DNA of 64,000 nt from Taxillus chinensis. Lineage: Eukaryota; Streptophyta; Magnoliopsida; Santalales; Loranthaceae. The DNA is taken from contig CM042091.1 of NCBI GenBank assembly GCA_023512835.1, forward strand, positions 25,642,995 to 25,706,994, read 5' to 3'. Of this stretch, positions 12,719 through 23,375 are shown piece by piece (the first letter of the stretch is position 1; each line of letters opens with the position of its first letter). The notes beneath the pieces were generated by a model. It was not told the origin of the DNA, ran no database searches, and saw only the letters and a program-made list of their open reading frames with translations. Both the position numbers and the translations under genes were made by a program.

Positions 12719-14645
12719 CTACAGACCTTAAATAAAGCGCTTGTTGGGAGGCAACCCAATTGCTTTTCTTTTATATTTATTTTATTTTTTGTTTCTTTGT
12801 TTGCTAACCATGGTGCAGGAGATATAGTTTGGTCTTCACTAACCATTTTGCAGGCCTAGAACTTCTTATTTGGGCTTTCAACTTTAGGATTTCTCTATAC
12901 AGCCCAAGTACTGGCCTAATTGCCAAGCTCAAGATGGGTTTTTCAAAGCTGCAACTCAAAAACACAAGGGATTTTCAAGTGGGAATCATGCAAGGGCATT
13001 TGAGACATTTTGCACCTTGAAAAGGGAAATCCACCGATAGGTAAGTATCTTCCTACTCTCTACTTCATGCCATGAGGACATAGCATACTTTTAAGTGTGG
13101 TGTGGGGAGTGACTTGAGCCACTTGTTTGTCCTTTATATTGTGTGATTGCATGTCTTGTTTTTGTTTAAGTGTTTGGTTTGTTTGTTTTTATTGCCTTTA
13201 TTTTTATTTTGTGTGATTGTTTGAGTTGCTTGATTGTGTGATTTGCATGTGGAGAGAGGCGTGGATACTAGGTATGCAATTTTGGCTTAAATCTTAATTT
13301 TTTATGCCACATTAGTATCATGTTGTGATAAGGGTGTTAAAGTAGCTAAGGTGTGTTATGATTTGGTTTAAGCATGTCTTTACTTTTTGAATGATATCAC
13401 CATGCTTTTGGAGCTGGAGGTTGAATATTAGCTGAGCATGACATGTTAGGATAACACTTAGTGACCCTTAGAGTTGAGTGTGAAGCAAATTGAGAAACAC
13501 CTCTTTCTAGCCCTTGAGTGACATTTATGGTTTATGAGTAATAGTTTGCTTTGATGCTCCTCTCTGCATTTAACATTAGTTATTTAATAGTAGGAATTAA
13601 GTAAGCATGATGACTACCTATTAACGCTCAGTGTTTGGTGTGTGCTAGTGATACAAGGTCATTTAAGTCACTTTGACTTCCTATGTATCCTAGTTTCTGG
13701 TTTGTTGTGTTGTATATATAGAAGGCTGTGAAGCACAATGTGAAAAAGCCTATCACGTAATTGGGTAATGGGATGTGGGACATCAATGCATTTCTGTCTT
13801 TCCTTACTTCGCAAATTGGCAAAGGGCTATGCATTAGAAAAGTCAGCCTTAGTTATGTGTTATGTAAAAAAAAGTGAATAATTCATCAAGGGAGAGCATA
13901 AAATGCAACCTTGTAAGGTTATTACTTAAAAAAAGTGTGAAAAAAAAAACAAAAAATAAAAAATATTTTCAGAATAAAAACCACTATGGCTTGATGTGTA
14001 TTGTGTTTGTGTGCTTGTGCTGTTTTAAAGCCACAATGGCTGAGTCGTGTTTGTTTAGAGTGTTGAGCTTAACTCTTAGGCTCAAGGTGTGTTTATTAGA
14101 GTAGAGTGTGAGTTCATTGAGTTAGAATAGTGTGTGAGTTTCAAAACAAAGTAGCATAGAGGGGGTGTTTTCCTTGATGAGCACAGTAGGGAACTCTCAT
14201 GTTTGCCTGGCAAGTACTTAATTAATAACTAGTGGAGAATGTAGGAGGAGCTTTCCACCCATTGATTTTCTGTTAGGTATGGTACTTGGGCTTGTGTGGA
14301 GAGAAATGAGAGTTTATATTTGAGTGAGGCAGCTTTATCCTAGGTGAGAACTTTAAGGGAAATTAGGTGCTATTTTATCATGATATACTTGCAAATGTCT
14401 GAATTTTCAGTGATGAGACTGCATGGTTGTTGGACTTAGGGGTATGGACATGAATGAGCTACATTATAATTCATTTGGTTACTTAAATTCCCACTTCATC
14501 ATGATAGAGTTGCATGCCTAGGCAACTATGACTCTCCTTGATTTTTATCTTTATTTTCATTCCAGTGTGATTGTGAGTTTATTTTATTTTTGCATGTTTG
14601 TATGTTTTTGCTTGAGGACAAGCAATGGTTCAAGTGTGGTGTATT
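12719..14645 (+). mobile_element. Element A, 3' untranslated region resuming after L
   Basis: The Athila-like element continues here: ATAAAGCGCTTGTTGGGAGG and then CAACCC at 12731-12757, a GTGTGGTGTGGGGAG purine tract (~13096) and, just before the LTR, GAGGACAAGCAATGG (14615-14629) followed by AAGTGTGGTG. These are typical of the long 3' region of Athila-type elements. No ORF is convincing: the short open frames (12829-13020, 13874-14104) lack domains and lie in T-rich sequence. The purine-rich string before 14646 is the likely polypurine tract. Confidence 0.75.
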
Positions 14646-15160
14646 TGACAACGTGCATTTATGCCGTTATTCTAGTGCATATTTAGGGTATTAAAGAGCA
14701 TGATTAGAGCTTAATTTATCCATATTTCTTAGATATTTTCTCTAACACCCTAGGAAGACTGCTTGGCCTATATATATGTGTTTTTGAGTTGTTTTGGTAG
14801 GTTTTTAGGTAATTTCATCTCATGGACTGCAGCCAAATCACCTTATTTACCAAAGAATGGACTTGTGGCAAAAGAGGGCAGCCTGAAGAGGCAAAACAAG
14901 AGTTCACGCCATATGGACCATTATGACGTGCAAGGATTTTATTGCAGTCCTGCCTTCTACGCATTTCAAGGAAGCCTGGAGCAAAATTTCAGAGCTTTTG
15001 GAGCTGCACATCATATGGTCATATGACGTGCAATGTGCCGTGCAGCCGGATTTTTGCATCGATCGCTTGATTTTGTTATTTTAAACACTTTTCTCTAAAG
15101 CACCTAGTCCAAATTATGCTTGGTTCGAGTTGTATTCAAGTTGGAAGAAGAATGGAAACT

Positions 15161-15190
15161 ACTTATCAAAACTACATCGTTTTGATAAGT
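15161..15190. promoter_or_regulatory. 30-bp palindrome upstream of the LTR TATA box
   Basis: ACTTATCAAAAC-TACATC-GTTTTGATAAGT: perfect 12-bp arms around 6 nt. Related palindromes lie 12-60 bp before the TATA box in every Athila-like and chromovirus LTR here (35065-35090, 39421-39446, 43877-43900, 43915-43936, 50679-50702, 58091-58114). Several have an ACGT core, the usual bZIP target (inference). Confidence 0.75.
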
Positions 15191-15235
15191 GGCAACTGTT
15201 GGCGGCTAAGGCACGCATTACACCCCTTGTTTCTC

Positions 15236-15244
15236 TATAAATAG
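15236..15244 (+). promoter_or_regulatory. TATA box of the element A LTR
   Basis: TATAAATAG inside a short inverted repeat (CTCTAT-AA-ATAGAG), about 45 bp after the palindrome. A likely U3 promoter. Confidence 0.65.
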
Positions 15245-16199
15245 AGGAGGTAGCAGGCCTTTTAGAAGACAATCTTGAGAGGGGGCACGCCTAGGGTTCT
15301 TCCTCCACCTTGGAGGAGAGGAGAGCAAGGCTGACGGCTGGAGAAGGGATTAGAAGGGTAGAACGTGTTCTGCAAGAGCTAGACTTGAAGAGATCAAGCA
15401 CTGCTGCATACTCTGGAGATTAAGGCTGGAGACAGTGACCATCTATCTCTTCCCCCCTTCTGTTCATGGGTTTGTGGATTATTATTGAGATTATGTTGAT
15501 TATTATGAGTGTGTAATTCTCTTTTGTAGGGGAGCAATGTAGCCCCCTTATGCTGTTGTGACAATTTTATGAATTCTGGGTTTGGTATTTGATAATTTCA
15601 TGTTTTTATGAATCTGTTCTTCAACTTTTAAGATCTGGGGTGTACACCTGGGTTTTCTTAGACCTAGTCTGGGGTAAATATGAGATTCATGACATGCTTA
15701 TGATTTGTGTGACCATTATCCTCTTGTATGTGTGATATATTGGCTGTGTATGTTGTTTTTGTGATTACCATTCAAGCAGTCAACACTTAGAAGGTCTGGC
15801 AATGACCATTTGCGGTTCCTTGGTTAATATATAGCATGCTGTCATCAAAATAACCCCAAAGAACCATAAAATCAGTAGCAGCGGCATAGGGAGGTGAACT
15901 TGTGACCCTAGAACCTCAATCCCTTGGTATCAATTCTGAATTTCTACTGTCTAAAAATTACATAAAATAAAATAAAAATTAGTTTTAGTTTAAAAGTTTA
16001 TTGGTTTACCAAAACAATTTAGAAAGCATTAGTAAATTAGTGATTTGGTCAGACTTTTATCCAAGCAATCTCTGTGGGTTCGACCCCTTACTTGCTACTA
16101 CACTGTGGAAAGCATCTAGGGATTAAAAATATTATTTGGCATGGATTTAAACAACATTAGCTAAACTCTGTTAGAGAGAGGTTAAAAATCTGTCTGTCA

Positions 16200-16800
16200 T
16201 CACCCAAAGGTGAACTTGAATATGTAATTAAAGTTTATTATTTGTTTGAATCTGATTAAAGTTTTCTCAAAACATTAATATGTGGGTATGTATAATAATT
16301 TGCAGTTTCTGCCAATATGTTTGCTATGGGCAATGGGATGATCAAGTTCAATGGTTGAACTATATGGATTGGTCTGAGCAAATTTAGTTTCAACTAGGTA
16401 TTCTGGATTTGGATTTTACAATAGTGTCTGACAAACCTAAATCCATTACTGAGACCAGTACAAGAGCTGAAATATCTGAATATGAGATTTGAGAGTGGTC
16501 TAACAAGCTAAGTTTGAACTTGATGAGAATGTCAATGACTGAAAATGTGAAGCCGTCAATGCTCAAAACTGACAATTCAAAGGAGTTAATGTTAAAGATT
16601 AAAGAATACTCGCAATCAGACATAATTAACAAGTCTGTTATGGAAACCATAATGAATGAGCTGACAACTAAAATATTTAATTGGTACTGATCTGAAGATA
16701 GTGGATTCGTTGACTAAAGGATTACCACCAAAAACATTCATTGGCCATGTTGTTAGTATGGGTGTAATAGATAAATCCTTGTTGACATGATATTCAGATG
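16200..16800 (+). pseudogene. Ty1/copia relic: gag joined to the RNase H C-terminus
   Basis: From about 16318 the sequence reads as copia gag in one main frame broken by in-frame stops: a DWSEQI segment, FQLGILDLD, then LNLMRMSM, ENVKPSM and KIKEYSQSD. After 16675 it changes without a gap to the extreme C-terminus of copia RNase H (DSLTKGLPPKTFIGHVVSMGV, to ~16770). Protease, integrase, RT and most of RNase H are missing, so one deletion joins the two ends of the polyprotein. There is no LTR or primer site on the left, where the LTR of A abuts. A dead deletion derivative. Confidence 0.8.
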
Positions 16801-17940
16801 TGTACATTTAGCTATTGGCTTTTGACATTTGTGAATTCAATTAAAGTTATGTTTTTAATTATTTATTTTTTATTCACGTTATGTTGTATACATTATTATT
16901 TTAGTGAGATAAAAATGAAAGCAATGATTAAAGTATATCCCAATTAAAGTGTTGAGGACATTGATTAGGATCCAACAACAATCTAGAGAAGGATAACTGA
17001 ATACCCAAACTCTAGCCCAAGCAATTCAAGTAATTAACTGAAAAAGCCGAAAATAAGTATAAACCTCTAATATGAGAGTTTATAATTGCCAATTGCCAAA
17101 TATCTGAATACATAAATTGTCATAGACAAGGCCTATTTATAGGTAAACAACTATCTGGGAATTGAAAACTTAATACAATTAAGAAACTAAAGTAAATACC
17201 AAAATACCCTAATACGAATTAAATAAAGGAAAGTAATAAAAAGAAAAGACTTTTAATTATATGGAAAGACTTCTAGACAAGCGGAGACTTGTTCACCAAG
17301 GCAAGACACGTCGCGGCTTCATCTTTAATATTACTTCCCGTGAATAGTGCATGCATAAAATCAAATCTCAACATAAAGTTTCTAAATTGAGTTGGTTTTA
17401 TGATACATGAAAGGAATCATGTCGTTTGATGACTTGTGACCGCCATGATCCAATCAATTTAATTTAATTACAAATGTCTTGATTGATTCAATAAAAGGTG
17501 CGCACTTAAAGTTGTTGAATTCACTAAGTCTTGAATATTATATACGCATGCCGTGCAAAGTGTTTTTTTTCCGCTAAATAATATTTTTTACTGAAGAATC
17601 AATAATCATACATTTCTAAGTAAACCCGATTGACTGACCGGAGTTAATATGTGGAGAGTCGTTGAGCAATAATGTAAAAACTGGAAAGGCCTAGCCCAAT
17701 TTCGCGTTATGGCCGACACATAGGACCCGTCATCAAGAAAAAAAGACTCCAGAGAAGCATCCGCCTTTTTGTGTGGGAGTGCATGTGTGTTTTTTCTTTT
17801 TCAGTTATCATTTTTTTTAATTCTTCGCCTTGACCAGTGAGCAGTGATTAAGTTGGTGTAACCACTATTCAAGTTTCAAAATATAAATATAAATAAAAAA
17901 AGAGTGAAAACAAAATGGCCAGAGAAGCCCTCCCTTATGC
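16801..17940. other. AT-rich non-coding DNA, possible reverse LTR relic
   Basis: No gene is seen. The minus strand at 17330-16960 looks promoter-like: a CCTATAAATAGGCC box (17137-17148 region) followed by a leader-like stretch ending near GTTGTTGGATCC. This could be a solo copia LTR on the minus strand, but no paired copy or primer site is visible. The rest (17330-17940) shows nothing I recognise. Confidence 0.35.
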
Positions 17941-18961
17941 ATCGAGATGGCAATTTGACCTGTACCCGCCCCGAAAATCCTGGCAAAATATTGTTAGGAT
18001 GAGGAGTCAAACCCAAGACCTCCCCTGCAATTAGCATGTCACTCAACCATTAGGCTAAACTGTTTTTTGTTATATATGCTTATATATTTAGTATATATAC
18101 TTATAAATTATAATATAAAATATAAATAATTATAACAATAACAATACTATTATTATTATTATTATTATCATTAATGATAATACTATTACTATTATTAATA
18201 ATGATAATAATAATAATAAAAAGAATGTATAATTTATTTTAATAATAATAATTATAAAGTTTATATATTTATATTATAATAAAAACCAAATATAATATTA
18301 ATATTTTGATATAAAATACAAATTAATTATATTCAAAATTAATTTTGAAGTTACATTTTAGTTCATACTAATATACTATATAATTATAAATTATATCACT
18401 TTCTTATATTTTATATGCTTGTATTTTATATTAAAACATTACTACTACTTTTAATAAATATTTAATTTTTTTTAAATATAAGTAGATATACTTTGTGAGT
18501 AATATTATTTTTAAAATCAAATATTTACTCATTATTATTAGTAGTGGTACTATTTTTGCTACTAATATTATCTATATGGTAGATTTTAAATATATATACT
18601 AATTATTTATATGTTAGTTAGTATTGTATAATTAACCAATAACATTAATTATAATTAGAATAGTATATATATATATATATATATATATAAACTCATATCA
18701 AATTATCACTATATATATGCATGTATAAATTCTAATTAATGAGTAATAATTTAAGTAACGAATAGTGATAATCTAAGTAATATAATTATCATCAATAATA
18801 AGTGATAATATGAGCAGTGATAACCTAACTAATATAATTATATATCATAGTTGTCATATTATTTATGCTATAAACAATACAATAGTTTGAGAGGTCGGAT
18901 TTCTCTAACTTATTTCCCTTAACGTAATTAAAGTGATCACTGATATAATTATTAAGTGTGA

Positions 18962-19008
<47 letters not shown>

Positions 19009-19360
19009 TATTCTAATTATAATTAATGTTATTGGTTAATTATATAATACTAACCATTTTGATATAATATAAAATACATGGTAAGAGTGAGTTTTGATTT
19101 TTGATAGTATGTATTTTATATTTAAGTTAAAATTAATAAACAATATATTATTGATCATTCTAATTACATCGAGGGAAATAAGTTAAAAAAATATGACTTT
19201 TTGAACTATTATATTAATTATAACATAAATAATATGAGAACCATGATATATAATTATACTAGTTAGGTTATCATTACTCATATTATCATTTATTATTGAC
19301 GATAATTATAATTATTGAGTATCTAGAGTTTAACAACTGATGTTAAAAAGCATGTCGATG

Positions 19361-19407
<47 letters not shown>

Positions 19408-19970
19408 TAAATGAATATTATTTACTATGTTTACATAATTAATGTAAATATTTAAAATCTAACATATAAATAATATTAGTAGCAAAAATAGTACCACTAA
19501 TAATAATAATGAGTAAATATTTGATTTTAAAAATAATATTACACAAAGTATATATACTTATATTTAAATAAAATTAAATATTTATTAAAATTAATAGTAA
19601 TGTTTTAATATAAATAAAAGAATATAAAATATAAGAAAGTGATATAATTTATAATTATATAGTATATTAGTATGAACTAATATATAATTTTAAAATTAAG
19701 TTTGAATATAATTAATTTATATTTTATATCAAAATATTAATATTACATTTAGTTTTTATTCTAATATAAATATATATACTTTTATTATTATTATTACTAA
19801 TAATAATAATGATACGAATAGTATTATAATTATTTATATGTTATATTATCGATATATATATTAAATATATAAAAATATATAACAAAACGATTAACCTGGT
19901 TGAGTGATATCTTGCTGAAGGTCCTGGTTGGCGCCTGGCGGGTTGGGCTCGGGATATACAAGCACCATCA
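17941..19970. repeat. ~2-kb fold-back element with ~0.6-kb inverted arms
   Basis: The left arm (about 17950-18610) and right arm (about 19430-19970) are inverted copies. Examples are the AAATATTTACTCATTATTATTAG region at 18525 against its reverse complement near 19500, and GTCACTCAACCATTAGGCTAA at 18039 against its diverged inverse near 19890-19910. Inside, two further inverted pairs occur (18600-18665 with 19007-19060; about 18767-18950 with 19150-19320), but in the order B-C-B'-C' rather than C-C'-B'. (TA)n runs at ~18665, 18967-19008 and 19365-19405 mark the joins. The ends contain CCCGCC-type strings. No ORF. A third arm copy lies at 30940-31560. Probably a non-autonomous fold-back DNA transposon. 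Confidence 0.8.
18000..18060 (-). other. tRNA-like stretch at the end of the fold-back arm
   Basis: On the minus strand, TAGCCTAATGGT resembles a Pol III A box and, about 33 bp later, GGTTTGACTCC resembles a B box, spaced as in a tRNA gene. Diverged versions of the A-box part lie at ~19892 (plus strand) and 31115-31140. No cloverleaf was confirmed. It may be a tRNA-derived (SINE-like) end or a chance match. Confidence 0.35.
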
Positions 19971-20308
19971 CTCGAAATTAAAATTATACGTCTTACCCAT
20001 AGTTATCGAAACAGGACCGGATATTGACCCGGTTTAAGTACCAGGGTGGTTGGGTCACCGGTTCAACCATAGGATCAGCGGTCGGACCGGTCCTATAATT
20101 AAATAATATATATATATTAATGGAAAAAATTACTACATGCAAAATATTTTTCTAATATAATACTAAATATTTTCTAATACAAATTCATAATAAAGTCATT
20201 CAAAGTTTCAAACATCAAGCTCTAAAATAACATAACCCCAACACCACAATTTCCCAATGCAAAAATAAAACAACCAAGTTTGCAAGATTTAAACAAATAA
20301 ACTCTTGT

Positions 20309-22271
20309 TTAGTAGTACTCCATGTCCCACTGGTTCATATTCCATGCACTCCCATCATTGCAAAAATCTGGATTTTGAATGCTAGTTTCCACGTTTTGAT
20401 CATTCCCAATGTCATTATTTGGAATCTCAACTCCTACTTCATCTTCTTCATCGACATCCAACTCATCCAAGTTTAATATTTCATTATTTTCATCTACATT
20501 ACATCCAATAGCCCAAGTATTAGATTATGAAATATAGATATGAAACTATTAAAAATATGAAGTACTAAAAATAAATTGAATAATTAAGTACCATTAGATT
20601 GGTTGCTTTGGATAGTGCATGCGCCAAATTGTTGACGAAAGCTCTCAAGTTCATCAACTGTTAAGGATATGTAGGCTCATCCTCTAAGACCCAACATTCT
20701 TTTTCATAAAAATCTTCAAAGTTAATGGGATCATAATTTTGACCCTTCCAATAATTCCTGCACAGCTTGTGTCAATTTTTGAATTAATATAAGCAAAAAA
20801 AAGTATTAAAAAGTAGATATTCGTTGAATATTATAGATATGACATTAAAAAAATTATACCTTTGTTGCAAACGCAAGTTGTAATGGATATAAACAAGGTC
20901 ATTGAGCCTTTGATGTTCCAACCTATTTCTCTTCTTTGTGTGAATATGTTCAAAAATGCTCCAATTACGCTCACAACCCGAAGAACTACATGTTTGGCTC
21001 AAGACACGGATGGCCAATTTTTGAAGGTTTGGTGCACTACTTCCATAGCATTCCCACCATTCATCTACATGAAAAAAAACTTCAGCTATTAATATTTTTG
21101 TAAAACATATTTTAAAACAGAAAATTTAAATATTCAAAACTTTTAATTTGCCTGGATTCATTTCTTTACGATCACATATAGCGCATACACGACCAAAGTC
21201 TCCTTCGCATTTCTAAAGAACTTCATCTCTTTTGTTAAGTTGCTTCGCAAGGTGGAATTTCCATAAGCATATTTTTCAATAACATCCAAGAGCCCCGAAG
21301 TGGTTTGCCTATGCTTTGACATTTTAGAATTGTTGTATTAGTGGTATGGGTTAAACCAATACCCAGCAACATGCAAATTCTTGTGCAGCTGGCTATCCCA
21401 ACGTGTATCCAAGATTTTCAAGTATGGTTCCACCCTTTTTTTCCTCCTTTGAAATCTTTTCAACATTTCCTCTCTACATTTATGAATAGCAGCATACAAA
21501 TGACCCATTGCAAGCCTATCATCGCTGTCAACAATGCGTAAAACACGCATAAGAGGTTCTGTGAGTTGGACAATAACAGCACATTCCTTCCAAAACCATG
21601 AGTCTAACACATTGTCAACAAATTTTTTCCCTTTGCTTTCCTTAGCAGAAGCTGATATTGTCCATTCTCTAGATGTTACCATAGCTCGTATTGCATCCTT
21701 TTGTGCCAAAATACTTTGTAATGCAATAAAATTTGTGGCAAATCTGGTAGGAGCTAGACGAAGAATCTCTCTTCCACCAGTGTGCTTCCTCATCAAATGC
21801 AATGCAAAGTAATGATTATAAATGTATTTTGTGATCTTTGAAGAGGGTGGAACTTCTTAAACATCATCTTCACTTTGCATATACATTTGCTCTTCCAAAT
21901 TCATAAAGGCATGACCATATGGATTCTGTTCTTCAAACAATTCCTTTGTTTTCCTTTTTTTTTTTGCAGCAAAACCATCTAGAATTTGTTGCATTTCAAA
22001 ACGAATTTCAGCAGTCACTTTCTTACATGCCTCTGCCTCACCCTTTTTCCCAGCCAAATGTTGTTTAAATCGATGGATACCACCACCTTTAAAAACTTTT
22101 CGACAATATAGACATGTTATTATTTTAGCTCTCCCAGAATCTATACTCTCCATCATATAGTGCCCCCATGCTGGATCGGTTTTTCCTCGAGTTCCGGGTT
22201 GGAGATGAACCCTATGTGCTTGGTGTATTCACTGGATTGGTGTTCGGTGTTGATGGTGAAGAAGAAGACAT
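20309..22271 (-). pseudogene. hAT (Ac-like) transposase, broken
   Basis: In order on the minus strand: an ATG at 22271 followed by a Ser/Thr/Pro-rich start with a stop and a frame change; a BED zinc finger (22156-22080; CLYC and HRFKQH give the C2H2 pattern); a lysine patch; a stop at 21857; the central transposase region (21802-21338; RPTRFATNF-like start, TRWDSQLHKNLHVAGYW near its end); and a C-terminal dimerisation domain (21017-20860; SSSGCERNWS, HTKKRNRL, NDLVYIHYNLRL). An acidic tail closes with NQWDMEYY* at 20309. Several frameshifts and stops separate the pieces, so it cannot make transposase. Domain order and motifs are standard for plant hAT families. Confidence 0.88.
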
Positions 22272-22889
22272 TGATTTAATTGTGGTGGTCACCGGTCAGA
22301 ATCAAACTGGGTTGGTATTAAAATCAAATGAACTAGAGGTGATTTAAAGGCCGATTCAATTCAATAAATCATCTAATTAAAGAGTTTAGAGGTGACTTAC
22401 CTGGTTAATGCGTGAGGTTGAGGTTTGCCATCTGCGGGTGCATCGAAAGGTCTGCCACAATGTCGCTGCAAGTTCTACCGTCGTGAGGTCTGTCATCCGC
22501 CTGAGCTTGAGGTCTGGCATATGGTCTTCCTTCCGCCTGTGGTCTGGTGTGTAGTCTGCCGTCCGCCGGAGGTCTGAGTTGAGCGTCATCAACCCAACAC
22601 GGTAGCTCCAGTGCTCCTCGACTCCCTTGCCTTCGATTTCGTTGGCATCAACAAGAAAATCAAATAGGAGAATAGGGTTACAAGGGTGTGAAATGTCATT
22701 TTACCCTTTTTAACAAAACCATCCGGTTTTATTAAAACCCGTCGGTTCGTCCGGGTCATTAAAAACCGGCCGGTTTAACTGGATTTCACTGGATTTTTTT
22801 GCAAAAACAATCCAATTTAAAAATTGAACCGGTTAAGCACCCGAGTTAGCGGTTCACCGATCGAACCGGCCGGTCCGGTCCGGTCTGGC
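22272..22889 (-). other. hAT 5' non-coding region
   Basis: The stretch upstream of the transposase up to the transposon end. It has a GGTCTG(C/T)C-rich segment at 22400-22590, a loose internal repeat of about 20-25 bp with CpG-rich units. The short frame it opens has no domain. Probably promoter/leader of the transposase. Confidence 0.4.
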
Positions 22890-22899
22890 CTTACCCCTA

Positions 22900-23084
22900 A
22901 AAGTTGCTTTTCACACGGAAAGAAATCTCCACGGAGATAAATTGGAGTTGCTCTTTCATGGTTCCCCAATTACGGCTTGCGAGAACAACGCGGAAGATAT
23001 ACACCGTTTGGATTTTTTTTTTTGGGGTCTTTGGTTCTCTCACCATTCTGTTCTGTGATCTTCTCAACACCAAAACCCTTTTCC
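22900..23084 (+). promoter_or_regulatory. SOG1 5' leader and proximal promoter
   Basis: Only about 185 bp separate the hAT end from the SOG1 start codon. I see no clear TATA box. A T-rich run (23011-23022) and CTTCTCAACACC precede the ATG. Any promoter element further upstream must lie inside or beyond the transposon. Confidence 0.4.
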
Positions 23085-23324
23085 ATGGCCGGGTAAGCAA
23101 AAGCAATTCTTCCGATTCTGTCGAACTTGAAATCGTTCGCTTCGTTTTTCCAGATATAATATACGTGGAAGCGAGACGAGAGATCTCTCGTTTCTGCCGA
23201 GGTTTTACTGTACTGGGTTTTGATGTTTTATTCGTTTATTGTACTGGGTTTGGTTGGTTCTGAATGCAACTCGGTTTGGTTGTTTTTGGGTTTTGACCGC
23301 TTTAATATGTTGACTCATCGTAAT

Positions 23325-23375
<51 letters not shown>

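Larger units (their letters stand above)
14646..16199 (+). mobile_element. Element A, Athila-like 3' LTR
   Basis: 1554 bp from TGACAACGTGCATTTATGCC to AATCTGTCTGTCA. It matches the 5' LTR of element B (34474-36663) in order: TTTTTAGGTAATT/GTGATT, the long palindrome at 15161-15190, a TATAAATAG box at 15236-15244, the GGGGAGCAATGTAGCCCCC pair, and the final TTAGCTAACTCT region. No matching 5' LTR of A is in the window, so A is truncated on its left. Confidence 0.82.
20000..22897 (-). mobile_element. hAT transposon, degenerate
   Basis: The element contains a broken Ac-like transposase and has ends rich in CCGGTT/GGACCGG strings in inverted orientation (20015-20095 and 22720-22890), as expected of hAT subterminal repeats. 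CTTACCC occurs at both outer ends (19992-19998 and 22890-22896). It could be part of an 8-bp target duplication (CTTACCCA/CTTACCCC), but the terminal inverted repeats are too diverged to be certain, so ends may be off by about 10 bp. It lies between the fold-back element and SOG1. Confidence 0.8.
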
